Shown here: in pieces, positions 1 to 8,356 of the stretch
Numbering within the stretch: position 1 is the first letter of the stretch
Layout of the letters: every line of letters begins with the position of its first letter
Assembly (NCBI GenBank): GCA_013151645.1
Contig: JAADHU010000030.1
Span: 35,057-99,056 of the forward strand
DNA length: 64,000 nt
Direction: 5' to 3'
From: Gammaproteobacteria bacterium
Lineage (GTDB): Bacteria > Pseudomonadota > Gammaproteobacteria > Steroidobacterales > Woeseiaceae
Position numbers and translations under genes: made by a program
Notes under the pieces: model-generated
What the model saw: only the letters and a program-made list of their open reading frames with translations
What the model was told of the DNA's origin: nothing
Databases searched by the model: none

Positions 1-1
1 T

Positions 2-625
2 GCCATACCGCAGACGATGCCGATTCCCGCGAATCCTGTCTATCGCAAATACGTGGACGGTGAGGGCTGGTCAGATTTCACGATCGATTCCAGCAACGAA
101 ATTCGCTCCGCAGCCGGCGAAACGGGTACGTGTCCCGCACCGGGTAGCAGCCAGTACACGCCGGGCATGACTACGGGCCACAACTGCATTCAATTGCAAC
201 TCGAAGACGGTGGCCCCAACGACGCGGATGGCGAAGCGAATGGCAGTATTCGCGATCCAGGTGGGGTCGCGATATTGGTGCAGGCGGCGGCAGTTGACGC
301 AAACGGTATCAGCGTGCCGAACAAAAGCGTGGCGACCGGTAACAGCGATGTGCTGATGTTACGGCTCCGGCTGACCGCCAATTCTTCGGATATTGACCTG
401 ACCGAACTGACCTTGAGCGCTTCAGGCAGCGGCAACGACGCGGGTGATATCAGCAACGTTAAAGTCTGGGTCGACAGTAATGCCGATGGTGCAATCGGCC
501 CCGCCGACGTGCAGATCGGTTCCGGCACGTATGGTGCAGATAACGGCGAACTGGTTCTGCAAATGAGTCCGGTCTACCGGCTCGATGCCGGTGTAACCGA
601 ACTGATCGTGAGCTACGACTTCTAG
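2..625 (+). CDS. C-terminal part of a secreted choice-of-anchor U-type protein (5' end outside window)
   Basis: The frame is open from the first bases of the window, so the true start lies upstream. The visible 207 or so residues begin with a Tyr/Trp-rich beta segment (VYRKYVDGEGW) and a CPAPGSSQYTPGM...GHNCIQLQLEDGGPNDADG stretch, seen here in two parts, which resembles the choice-of-anchor U domain of exported proteins. The rest is Ser/Asn/Asp-rich beta-sandwich-like sequence with an EF-hand-like segment (DSNADGAIGPADVQ), suggesting a calcium-stabilised extracellular module. The ending VSYDF may pack as a last strand. The function of the whole protein cannot be told from this fragment. It is followed by a strong hairpin, so it is probably the last gene of its transcript. 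Confidence 0.7.
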   Translation, partial: AIPQTMPIPANPVYRKYVDGEGWSDFTIDSSNEIRSAAGETGTCPAPGSSQYTPGMTTGHNCIQLQLEDGGPNDADGEANGSIRDPGGVAILVQAAAVDANGISVPNKSVATGNSDVLMLRLRLTANSSDIDLTELTLSASGSGNDAGDISNVKVWVDSNADGAIGPADVQIGSGTYGADNGELVLQMSPVYRLDAGVTELIVSYDF

Positions 626-654
626 CCCGCACTATTCATGGATAGTCCGGGCTA
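623..654 (+). terminator. Hairpin at the end of the first gene
   Basis: The arms TAGCCCG-c-ACTAT and ATAGT-c-CGGGCTA are perfectly complementary around a 6-base loop, and the stop codon forms the first arm's outer end. There is no clear T-run after it, so it may be a Rho-assisted or mRNA-stabilising hairpin rather than a classic intrinsic terminator. Confidence 0.55.
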
Positions 655-728
655 GCAGGCTGTCGAGAATACCGTGGCTGGTTTTTTCAACCGACGGCTG
701 GACAATGAACTTTCAAGAGGACACGAAA

Positions 729-956
729 ATGTACATCAAGAGGACAGGGCGACTAATGATCAATGCGGTTTCAATTCTGCTGCTGGCCGCGGGCTGCGGT
801 GGTGGTTCCGGCGACGGCAACCCGCCACCACCACCGACCGGCGTGAGCTATACCGTGCAGCTTACGAGCGTGAGCCTGGTCGATACGCGTGCAGGCGTCG
901 ACGTCGATTCGTCCGGCTTGCCGATTACCGGCGCCACCGCAACACGTCAACCGTAA
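729..956 (+). CDS. Small lipoprotein, possibly truncated
   Basis: A 75-residue product starts at ATG 729, chosen over the in-frame ATG at 705 because an AAGAGGA Shine-Dalgarno lies just upstream. Residues 1-20 form a lipoprotein signal peptide ending at LLAAGC, followed by a Gly/Ser/Pro-rich linker (GGGSGDGNPPPPP). Only about 40 residues of a beta-like domain remain (YTVQLTSVSLVDTRAG) before the stop at 956. The usual picture for such lipoproteins is a longer globular domain, so this may be a gene shortened by deletion next to the kinase that begins 20 bases later. Role unknown. Confidence 0.45.
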   Translation: MYIKRTGRLMINAVSILLLAAGCGGGSGDGNPPPPPTGVSYTVQLTSVSLVDTRAGVDVDSSGLPITGATATRQP

Positions 957-975
957 AATAAAGTAGTCTTCTGCC

Positions 976-3825
976 ATGAAGGCCGATCACTGGAATAAGA
1001 TCGAAGCAGCGTTCCAGGAGGCGGTGTCCCTGCAGGGCGATGCGCAAGACGCGTTTGTCGCTGAGTTCGCGCGACGGCAACCGGCGCTGGTCGCAAAACT
1101 GCGCGATCTGCTGGCCGCAGATGCCGGCAGCGATACCGATCTTCGCGAACCGATCGCGAAGTCGGTCGAGTCGCTGGCGTCTGAATCGAGAGACCCCTGG
1201 CTGGGGCGCGAAGTCGGATCGTGGACGATTACCCGGCGATTGGCCGACGGTGGCATGGGCGCCGTGTTTCTTGCCGAGCGATCCGACCAGCAATATACAC
1301 AGTGCGTCGCCCTAAAATTGATGGCGGCGCAGCTGCTTGCACCCGAGGCAATCAGTCGTTTCAAAGCCGAGCGGCAGATTCTCGCGAACCTGAACCATCC
1401 CTATATCGCGAAATTGATAGATGGTGGATCCACGGATGACGGCTTGCCGTACCTCGTCATGGAGTACGTTGATGGACTGCCAATCGATCGTCATTGTGAC
1501 GAAAACAGGCTGCGAATCGACCGGCGTCTCGCGTTGTTTTGCAAGGTCTGTGAGGCCGTGGACTACGCGCATCGAAACCTCGTGGTGCACCGCGATCTCA
1601 AACCTAACAATATCCTGGTCGACGCACACGGCAATCCGAAACTGCTCGACTTTGGTATCGCCAAATTGCTCGAAGCCGGTGCCTATAACCAGACCATCGC
1701 GATGACCCGCGAGGGCGCGCGCGCGATGACACCCGAGTATGCGAGCCCCGAGCAGGTGCGCGGCGAACCGATCTCGGTCGCATCGGATGTTTACTCGCTC
1801 GGCGTGCTGTTGTTTCGACTCATGACGGGCCAGTCGCCATATGGCACAACACCGACAACGCGGGGCGATTATGAACGGGCGATTGTCGACGTCGATCCGA
1901 ACAAGCCCAGCACGGTCGTTACAACGCCAGACAACCAGGCACAAATCGGTGAACAGCGTGCGACCTCGGTGGATCGATTGCGGCGGCTTCTGCAAGGCGA
2001 CCTTGATAACATCGTGCTGAAGAGCCTGCAGAAAGACGCGCAACGGCGCTATGCTACGGCGAATGACCTGTCGGCGGACATCGGCCGATACCTCAGACAC
2101 GAACCGGTGGAGGCGCGCGGCGATGACTGGTGGTACCGGTCGCGGAAATTTGCCGTACGTAACGCCCGTGGGCTCGTCGTTGCGGCTGTCGCCCTGGCAA
2201 CGATAACCGGCCTGGTGACGTATTACACCGCCCAGCTCACTGATGAGCGCGATCGCGCGAACCTGGCCGCAGCAGAGGCGAACGAAGTGTCGGAGTTTCT
2301 ATCCGGCCTCTTCGATAGTGCATCACCTCATCGCTCTAAAGGCGAGCCCATTACGGCCGTGGACCTGTTGCGCCAGGGGCAGGAAAGCATTGCGGATCTC
2401 AACGACCAGCCGCAGCTCCAGGCGCGGCTAATGCGTATCATGGCAAGTAATATGACGGCGCTCGGCAATCTTGACGAAGCCATTCCGATGCTGGAACAGG
2501 CGCTGGCGATGAAGGAAGCTGAAACCCCGCCGGACGCGATTGCAATCTCCCAGGTCACGCATAACCTGGCCGAAGCACACCGCCAAAACGGCGATCTCGA
2601 CAAGGCGGAGCAGTACGAACGCCGCACGCTCGCGATCGCCGAGGATGCGTTCGGGCCAACGGATAACAACGTGGCCTACTTAATGGCACGGCTCGGTGTG
2701 ATCTTGTTCGACGCAGGCAAGACCGAGGATGCACTCGACATTGAGCGTCGCGGTCTCGATATCCTGATCGCAAACGATTACGGAGAAAGTTCCTCCGCGA
2801 TCGATGTGCGCGGCAACATGGCCAATGCACTTTCGCGCCTCGGGCGTTACGAGGAAGCGGAGGCATTGCATCGTGAGACGATCGAACTCTCGATCCGCGT
2901 CGACGGAGAAATGGCGCCGAACACGATCATTCGAACCAGCAACCTCGGTCTGGTGCTTGTTCAGCAGGGCAAGTTTGAGGAAGCAGTGAACGTATTCGAG
3001 GATTCAATCGAGCGAGGCATCAAGGTATGGCCGTCCGACCACGAACAACTTGCCTTCATGATCGGTTCGAAGGCGGCGGCATTGAAACGATTCGGGCGTA
3101 TGGATGAGTCACTGACGGCCTACCGGCAGGCCGCAGAAATTACCCGGGCCGGTCGGGGAGAGGATAGCTCGCGTTACATTCGACGATTGCGCGGCATCGG
3201 CAGCGTGCAAATGGATATGGCGCGCTATGCAGAAGCCGATGCCACATTCGAGCGCGCGCTGGCGCTGGCGATTGAACTGGATGGTGACAATAGCCATGAA
3301 GCGACGCTGCTCAGAGTGTTTCGCGGCCGCTCCTACATTCGTCAAAAACGCTACGCTGAAGCCGAAGCATCTCTGGCTAAAGCGTCGCCGGGCCTTGAGC
3401 CGCTAAGCAGCGCTGAAAGACTGGTCGCACAAAGGTCGCTGGCCGTTGCCATCAGTAACCAGGGGCGTTATGACGAAGCGGAACCGGTGTTTCTGAATGT
3501 GCTGGCAGAGAAGGAAGCGGATGTGGGTTCGGACAACCCGACCCTGGTGGAGTATCTGGCGGCGACAGCGGCGCATTACCGTCGCGCCGGAGAATTGGAT
3601 CGATCCCTGCAGTATGCCGAACGTGGCTACCGCATCGCGCAATCGGAAGCCGCCAAAGGGCGCTGGGCCGCGGCGGGAGCGCTGGTCGAATATGCGCACA
3701 CGCTACGGGCGATAGGTCGGACCGATGAAGCGCAGCGCTTTTACCGGGAAGCACATGATTTGCTGAAGGCAACATTCGGGGTCGATGATTCTCGTGTGCA
3801 GGAACTTGCTGCTTACCTGAACTGA
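976..3825 (+). CDS. Membrane Ser/Thr protein kinase with C-terminal TPR repeats
   Basis: A 949-residue Hanks-type kinase. An N-terminal ~70-residue helical region precedes the kinase domain (about 82-375): glycine loop ADGGMGAVF (90-98), catalytic Lys114, HRDLKPNN with Asp207, DFG at 225-227, and TPEYASPEQ in the activation segment. One membrane span follows (about 398-418), then roughly 500 residues of TPR repeats with the typical alternation of A, Y and E residues (for example EEALHRETIEL, DEAEPVFLNVL). The topology puts the kinase in the cytoplasm and the TPRs outside the membrane. The ECF sigma factor 50 bases downstream is the likely partner: members of the ECF43-type group are known to be controlled by a linked kinase (EcfP/PknT in Vibrio). 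The substrate here is inferred, not shown. Confidence 0.93.
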   Translation: MKADHWNKIEAAFQEAVSLQGDAQDAFVAEFARRQPALVAKLRDLLAADAGSDTDLREPIAKSVESLASESRDPWLGREVGSWTITRRLADGGMGAVFLAERSDQQYTQCVALKLMAAQLLAPEAISRFKAERQILANLNHPYIAKLIDGGSTDDGLPYLVMEYVDGLPIDRHCDENRLRIDRRLALFCKVCEAVDYAHRNLVVHRDLKPNNILVDAHGNPKLLDFGIAKLLEAGAYNQTIAMTREGARAMTPEYASPEQVRGEPISVASDVYSLGVLLFRLMTGQSPYGTTPTTRGDYERAIVDVDPNKPSTVVTTPDNQAQIGEQRATSVDRLRRLLQGDLDNIVLKSLQKDAQRRYATANDLSADIGRYLRHEPVEARGDDWWYRSRKFAVRNARGLVVAAVALATITGLVTYYTAQLTDERDRANLAAAEANEVSEFLSGLFDSASPHRSKGEPITAVDLLRQGQESIADLNDQPQLQARLMRIMASNMTALGNLDEAIPMLEQALAMKEAETPPDAIAISQVTHNLAEAHRQNGDLDKAEQYERRTLAIAEDAFGPTDNNVAYLMARLGVILFDAGKTEDALDIERRGLDILIANDYGESSSAIDVRGNMANALSRLGRYEEAEALHRETIELSIRVDGEMAPNTIIRTSNLGLVLVQQGKFEEAVNVFEDSIERGIKVWPSDHEQLAFMIGSKAAALKRFGRMDESLTAYRQAAEITRAGRGEDSSRYIRRLRGIGSVQMDMARYAEADATFERALALAIELDGDNSHEATLLRVFRGRSYIRQKRYAEAEASLAKASPGLEPLSSAERLVAQRSLAVAISNQGRYDEAEPVFLNVLAEKEADVGSDNPTLVEYLAATAAHYRRAGELDRSLQYAERGYRIAQSEAAKGRWAAAGALVEYAHTLRAIGRTDEAQRFYREAHDLLKATFGVDDSRVQELAAYLN

Positions 3826-3874
3826 CCGGACCCGCGTCATCGACGGCGTAGGAGAGTGCTGCTAGCATCATCGA

Positions 3875-4432
3875 ATGACCGGTGGGGGGCAAATAACGCA
3901 ATTACTCAATGAATGGGCTGGCGGTGACGCACGTGCCGGCGATGCACTCGCACCGCTTGTGTATGAGGAATTGCACAAGCTCTCGTCGCGCTTGTTTCGT
4001 GCCGAACGCGGTGGCCACACATTGCAACCGACGGCGCTCGTACACGAGGTCTACGAAAAGCTGGTCGACGTCGATGTGTCCTGGCAGGATCGCGCGCATT
4101 TTTTCGCGCTGGCTGCGAGAATGATGCGGCGCATGCTCGTCAATCATGCGAAACACCACAACGCGGAAAAACGAGGCGGCGGCGAAAACCCTGTGACCTT
4201 GCATGAGGGCAAAGTGTCGGATAGCTCCGTCGATGCAGAGTTGCTGGATCTCGATGAGGCGCTGACGAGTCTGGCTGAAATCGATCCGCGCAAAGCCGAA
4301 CTGGTGCAGTTGCAATACTTCGGTGGATTGTCCTTCAGGGAGATGGAGCAAGTGACCGGCTTGTCGTCGAGTACCCTTGATCGTGATTTGCGCCTGGCGA
4401 GGGCATGGTTGAAGGATTGTCTGAGCAAATAA
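3875..4432 (+). CDS. ECF-type RNA polymerase sigma factor (Sig70-ECF, TIGR02999-like)
   Basis: 185 residues, the usual length for an ECF factor. Region 2 is seen in the first half (LAPLVYEELHKLSSRLF, LVHEVYEKL, DRAHFFALAARMMRRMLVNHA) and region 4 in the C-terminal helix-turn-helix (ELVQLQYFGGLSFREMEQVTGLSSSTLDRDLRLARAWL). There is no extra anti-sigma-binding or SnoaL-like domain, and no anti-sigma gene nearby. The neighbour on the same strand is a membrane Ser/Thr kinase, so control by phosphorylation in place of an anti-sigma factor is the likeliest mode. The pattern matches the family often found beside TPR kinases. Confidence 0.92.
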   Translation: MTGGGQITQLLNEWAGGDARAGDALAPLVYEELHKLSSRLFRAERGGHTLQPTALVHEVYEKLVDVDVSWQDRAHFFALAARMMRRMLVNHAKHHNAEKRGGGENPVTLHEGKVSDSSVDAELLDLDEALTSLAEIDPRKAELVQLQYFGGLSFREMEQVTGLSSSTLDRDLRLARAWLKDCLSK

Positions 4433-4534
4433 CGCCGAGATAAAGAATGCGGCGGGATTGTGGTGAACTGGCCGGTGTCCCGCGAGCCCCGTTGGTCATA
4501 TCCCGGGCGCGGCATTCTACCCACTGCGTGCGTG

Positions 4535-5827
4535 TCAGGATTCGGCGCCGGCCTCGATCGCCAGCAACAACTCCGTCAGGTCGTGATAGGTAAGCGCGTT
4601 CTTTCCCGTAAGGCTGGCAATTCTTTGCATGCGTGAGTAGACGGTATTCGGGTGAACCGACAGTTGCCGGGCGGTGTGCAAAGCGTTCATGTTGACGTCG
4701 GCATATGCTTGCAAGGTCTTGCTCAGGGAACCGTGCGCCTTCCGGTCTGCCGTTTGGAAGTTGCTCAACCAGGCAGGCAGTGCCGACTGAATGTTGTCGC
4801 GCGCAAGACGGACCATCATCCGACGAAACGGAATTTCCGAGTACGGAACCACTCGCTCTGAAACGCTGGCGAAATCCAGTGCAAGCCGTGCCTCGCTGAA
4901 AGCGCCGCGGATATGCGACGTTGAAGGAGCGTCGTTGCTCAGGCCGACGATGATGGCCGGACCGATTTGATTCAATCGAGGGTAAACCCGATCTGCGAGT
5001 GAGGATTGTGGAGCCGTCCAGCCGGACAAACGTCGCGTGGCGGACATGACAATAGTAACCAGCCCTTCTTTGACGCCACTCAATGACCGTACCGGCAAAT
5101 CGCGCAATGCCTGGCTAACCGACTCGACCATGCGCTGCACGCGTGCCGTATTTTCCATCTCTCTCGGGTCGATCGACTGTGCGACCGCAACACAGAAAGA
5201 CTGACGTTGCTCGAGGTAACCGGCACGCCTGAGCAATCGCGCCGTCCGGTTGTCCGCTTCGTCATAACCGTCAAGCAGCGTCCGCAGGAGTTCGGTACGC
5301 CGATCGCCTTCGGCTTCCGCCAGCATGCGAGTGTGCTCGACGTATTCGGCGGTGGCGATTGTGCTGACGACATCCGTGTACTCGATCGCAAAGTCGGCGG
5401 CGGCGGCCACGACGCGGCGAACCTGTTCGGTAGGCGCCGCGGTCGCCAGCGCCGCGTCACGAATCCAGTTCGAGAGAATTCGATGACTGCATCGATAGGT
5501 GTGCAGCGATGCCTCAAGGGGAAAGCGATGTTGTGCTCGCCGCCGCGCATAGCGGCGCACGAAAGCGAAATCACCGACCTCCTGATTGTCCAGAAGGCGG
5601 CACACCTCCATAGCCAGTGCCTGCAGATGGCCTTTCAGCTCGGGTATTACATCCGGGTTGGCGCTGCTGGAGAAAGCGTCAATGTCTTCGACATTCCGCC
5701 GAAACAACGCTTTGGCAATCGCTTTGGCACCCGTTAGAAGCGGCGTGGCCATGGCCGGCACCACACCGTGCCTGTCGAGGGCATCGATGGATTGCTGAAG
5801 CGCGCGGGTATCGGTTGAGAGAGACAT
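4535..5827 (-). CDS. PucR/CdaR-family transcriptional regulator
   Basis: 430 residues. The C-terminal ~60 residues are a PucR-type helix-turn-helix (TLQAYADVNMNALHTARQLSVHPNTVYSRMQRI), seen here as LSVHPNTVYSRM with the characteristic preceding 'L.T..AY' helix. The central part (about 170-340) resembles the GGDEF-like/CdaR regulatory domain of this family. The N-terminal 160 residues are helical with RYARRRAQHRFPLE...TYR, as in members that respond to small organic ligands. Such regulators usually activate a neighbouring catabolic gene; none is obvious here, the divergent neighbour being a small YCII-type gene. A perfect palindrome lies 2 bases before the start codon, which suggests self-regulation. 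Confidence 0.85.
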   Translation of the reverse strand: MSLSTDTRALQQSIDALDRHGVVPAMATPLLTGAKAIAKALFRRNVEDIDAFSSSANPDVIPELKGHLQALAMEVCRLLDNQEVGDFAFVRRYARRRAQHRFPLEASLHTYRCSHRILSNWIRDAALATAAPTEQVRRVVAAAADFAIEYTDVVSTIATAEYVEHTRMLAEAEGDRRTELLRTLLDGYDEADNRTARLLRRAGYLEQRQSFCVAVAQSIDPREMENTARVQRMVESVSQALRDLPVRSLSGVKEGLVTIVMSATRRLSGWTAPQSSLADRVYPRLNQIGPAIIVGLSNDAPSTSHIRGAFSEARLALDFASVSERVVPYSEIPFRRMMVRLARDNIQSALPAWLSNFQTADRKAHGSLSKTLQAYADVNMNALHTARQLSVHPNTVYSRMQRIASLTGKNALTYHDLTELLLAIEAGAES

Positions 5828-5829
5828 TG

Positions 5830-5848
5830 ATTGTGTAGTCTACACAAT
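5830..5848. promoter_or_regulatory. 19-bp palindrome (ATTGTGTAG-T-CTACACAAT) before the PucR-type gene
   Basis: Two perfect 9-base arms around one central base end 2 bases from the ATG at 5827 on the reverse strand. It occupies the place where a ribosome binding site would be, and no Shine-Dalgarno is visible there. It could be an operator for the regulator itself or for the divergent YCII gene, or an mRNA structure controlling translation. The binding protein is unknown. Confidence 0.5.
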
Positions 5849-5946
5849 TAATGAACAGGATTCGCCGCAGAACACCTAATGAATCATGCCTTGACTAGGC
5901 GTACTCTCTATTACCGGAGATACTCTGAAACGACAGGAGAAAAAGC

Positions 5947-6261
5947 ATGGCGAAGTATTTGTTCGTGTACCACGGTGGAGAAGAGCCCGAGACCGAAGCT
6001 GAACTCAAAGAAATGCTCGATGCCTGGGGCGCCTGGATGGGAGCATTGGGCGCGGCTGTCATCGATGGCGGCAACCCGGTAGGTGCCGCCGTCACCGTCA
6101 ACAGTGATGGCTCGGTGAGCGACAACGGGGGATCGAATCCGGCCAGCGGTTACGGCTTGTTTGAGGCGGCTGACCAATCCGATGCTATTGCGAAAGCAAA
6201 GGCTTGTCCGATTCTTGCGGCCGGCGGCACGGTCGAGCTCGCGGAAGCGATCGATATGTAG
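5947..6261 (+). CDS. YCII-related protein (YciI-like)
   Basis: 104 residues. The start MAKYLFVYHGG, the helix ELKEMLDAWGAWMGALG and the end DAIAKAKACPILAAGGTVELAEAIDM match the YCII ferredoxin-like fold of dimeric alpha-beta barrel proteins. Members sit in many operons, often with extracytoplasmic-function sigma genes, and their chemistry is poorly known. A good AGGAG lies 9 bases before the ATG. The gene stands alone, divergent from the PucR-type regulator and followed by a terminator, so it is monocistronic. Confidence 0.85.
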   Translation: MAKYLFVYHGGEEPETEAELKEMLDAWGAWMGALGAAVIDGGNPVGAAVTVNSDGSVSDNGGSNPASGYGLFEAADQSDAIAKAKACPILAAGGTVELAEAIDM

Positions 6262-6265
6262 AGTG

Positions 6266-6300
6266 GTCGATGACCGGGCGGGGGATGCCCGGTCATCGAC
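6266..6300 (+). terminator. Intrinsic terminator after the YCII gene
   Basis: A perfect 14-bp stem (GTCGATGACCGGGC / GCCCGGTCATCGAC) around a 7-base loop is followed by TTATT. It lies 4 bases after the YCII stop codon. The spondin gene converges on it from about 140 bases further on. Confidence 0.8.
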
Positions 6301-6442
6301 TTATTCCCCAACCCCTGGTATTGAGGATTAACGGGAATACCGTCGTCGTCACGAAAAGCTGGCCCGGCAGCGGCCAACTTCGTCACTCAAAACATCCGAT
6401 TGCGGTGTTCAAAATACCATGGATGGTTTTTCCAACAGATTG

Positions 6443-7174
6443 CTAGTCATCGTCGCGGTGTCGTACACGTTCGATCACTATCTTTGCGACCGGGTCGCTC
6501 CATCCGTGGACTTCCGGAAACAGGTCAATGCCGCCGTTAATGCCGACGTGAGGAATAATGATGCCGTCTTCCGCGAGATTGGGGTTGCTCATGCCGGTGC
6601 CCTGATCGTCCGATGACACACCGATGAGACCCTGGCAGGGTGGCACGATATCCGCGAAGTCTTCCGTGTTGGTTTCCGTCCTGGCATCGTACGACACGGA
6701 ATAGTAGGTTTTCTTATGGCTGGGGAGTCTCACGCCATTGAGGCCGGTAAAGCCGTCATTGGTGCAAATCAGCATGCTGGCGAAGGAAAAGAATCTCGCC
6801 GACCCGCGCGCGCTTATCTCAAAGGTGGCGACACTGCTGAAGCCGGTTTGGCCCGGATTGTTGGCAGGAACGAGGGGCACCATGCCGGCTACAACCTGGT
6901 GAACCTGCACGTCAGCGCCAAGCGCCATCTGCAGTGGTGTGCTGTTGCCGTTTTCGGCAAGCGCCTGTATCGCTTCGCTTGCCGCTTCACCAACTGCAAA
7001 TATGCCGGTGCGGCGGGTATGGGTGAATAACACCGGAGGCGTGAAGGGTTGTCCTGCGGTCAGGTTGGTAATGGTTACTTTGTATGTCTTGTTGCCTTCA
7101 CCCCTGGCTAGTTCGGGAATACTCATAATCAATGCCACGCAAAGAGTCGCGGCGGCGAGTGGTTTCATTTTCAT
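6443..7174 (-). CDS. Exported spondin-domain protein
   Basis: 243 residues. A Sec signal peptide covers about 1-25 (hydrophobic AAATLCVALIMSIPELARG). The mature part starts KTYKVTITNLTAGQPFTPPVLFTH and carries the spondin_N pattern seen in bacterial secreted proteins: NLTAGQPFTPP, SEAIQALAENG, FSFASMLICTNDGFTGL. The last feature corresponds to the conserved 'S MLIPTND F GL' region, here with cysteine in place of proline. The C-terminus is charged (ERVRHRDDD). Two cysteines could form a disulphide. These proteins are periplasmic or cell-surface; their ligand is unknown. The gene stands alone. Confidence 0.85.
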   Translation of the reverse strand: MKMKPLAAATLCVALIMSIPELARGEGNKTYKVTITNLTAGQPFTPPVLFTHTRRTGIFAVGEAASEAIQALAENGNSTPLQMALGADVQVHQVVAGMVPLVPANNPGQTGFSSVATFEISARGSARFFSFASMLICTNDGFTGLNGVRLPSHKKTYYSVSYDARTETNTEDFADIVPPCQGLIGVSSDDQGTGMSNPNLAEDGIIIPHVGINGGIDLFPEVHGWSDPVAKIVIERVRHRDDD

Positions 7175-7410
7175 TGGTAGATCTCCTGGAAATATCCGTG
7201 AATTGCGTGGCGTCCGTCAATACCGGATATCGGTATCGACAGAGTCCGCGACAGGTAGTGCGTTGACGCCACAAGAACCGTAGAGGGCAAAGATCACGCA
7301 ATCGTCACGAAATCGTGCTCTTTTGCTGTCGGTGGTAGAGTGCGCGGAGGCAATCAACCCATCAGTGGATCGTCGTTCCCGGCGGCGTATTTTTCAGGAC
7401 CGGTCAGACA

Positions 7411-8307
7411 ATGAAAATCGACCTTTCACTCTCCTCGTTGTTTCCGCGACGGTCCGCCAGGATTTGGCGTGCGTTGATGGCGGGCGGTCAGCTTGTCGTC
7501 ATCACCGTATTGCTTGGCTGTGTACAAACAGGGCTTCGTGCGCCGCAAAGTAGCAACGACGTGGTACCGACGAAACTCGACACCGTAATAGGCCGGGGCA
7601 TTCTGCGTGTGGGCACAACCGGCGATTTCGCGCCGTTTTCCTACCGCACGGAGTCGCCATCCATGTACCGTGGAATCGATATCGAGTTGGCCAATGATCT
7701 GGCCACCGCACTGGGGGTCGAGGTCGTGTTCATCCGCACTCAGTGGGGTAGCCTGATTGACGATCTGCTGAATGACCGGTTCGATATCGGTGTGGGCGGA
7801 ATTACGATTACGCCGGCACGAAAACAAGTGGCGCTGTTCTCTGAGGCAACCAGTACAAACGGCAAGGTGGCGATTACGCGTGACGAAAACGCGCATCGAT
7901 TCGCGACGCTGGCCGAAATCAACCGGCCCGGCGTGCGTGTGATCGTGAATCCCGGGGGTACTAACGAGGCGTTTTCCCGCGAACATTTCCCGAACGCGAT
8001 GATCGTGGTTAACGAAGACAATCTGACCATTTTCGAAAATCTCGTCGCGGGCCGCGGCGATGTCATGGTGACCGATCGCATAGAGGCCATCATTCAGGAA
8101 CGACTTCACCCGGAACTCCAGGTGGTCAATCCCGATACACCATTTAATACATTCGAATTCGGTTTCTTGTTGCCGCGTGATCAGGCGTTTAAGGCATTCG
8201 TTGATGCCTGGCTACAATCGCGAAAAGACGATGGCACATTCGGACGCGTTTTCAAGGAAGAACTGCAACGAGCAACGGCCGAAGCGGCCGGTAGCCCGTC
8301 GTCCTGA
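7411..8307 (+). CDS. pheC: PheC-like cyclohexadienyl/arogenate dehydratase, lipid-anchored
   Basis: 298 residues in the periplasmic solute-binding-protein 3 fold. An unusually long N-terminus ends at a lipobox (VLLGC, Cys around 37). The mature sequence follows PheC more closely than amino-acid binding proteins: RVGTTGDFAPFSYR, GIDIELANDLA, GGITITPARK, VIVNPGGTNE, DNLTIFENLVAGRGDVMVTD and ERLHPEL. PheC converts prephenate or arogenate to phenylpyruvate or phenylalanine in the periplasm. The lipid anchor is unusual for the enzyme and would fix it to a membrane. No transport genes accompany it, which favours enzyme over transport receptor. Related binding proteins cannot be wholly excluded. Confidence 0.75.
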   Translation: MKIDLSLSSLFPRRSARIWRALMAGGQLVVITVLLGCVQTGLRAPQSSNDVVPTKLDTVIGRGILRVGTTGDFAPFSYRTESPSMYRGIDIELANDLATALGVEVVFIRTQWGSLIDDLLNDRFDIGVGGITITPARKQVALFSEATSTNGKVAITRDENAHRFATLAEINRPGVRVIVNPGGTNEAFSREHFPNAMIVVNEDNLTIFENLVAGRGDVMVTDRIEAIIQERLHPELQVVNPDTPFNTFEFGFLLPRDQAFKAFVDAWLQSRKDDGTFGRVFKEELQRATAEAAGSPSS

Positions 8308-8356
8308 GGCATTTCACCAGCACGGCTATCACGATGATCGACGGGAAACGTCGGGG

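Noticed and set aside
1312..2100. Long antisense frame (262 codons) within the first kinase gene
   Set aside because: It is the mirror of a well-conserved kinase domain, has no recognisable domain or ribosome site, and reflects codon bias on the opposite strand.
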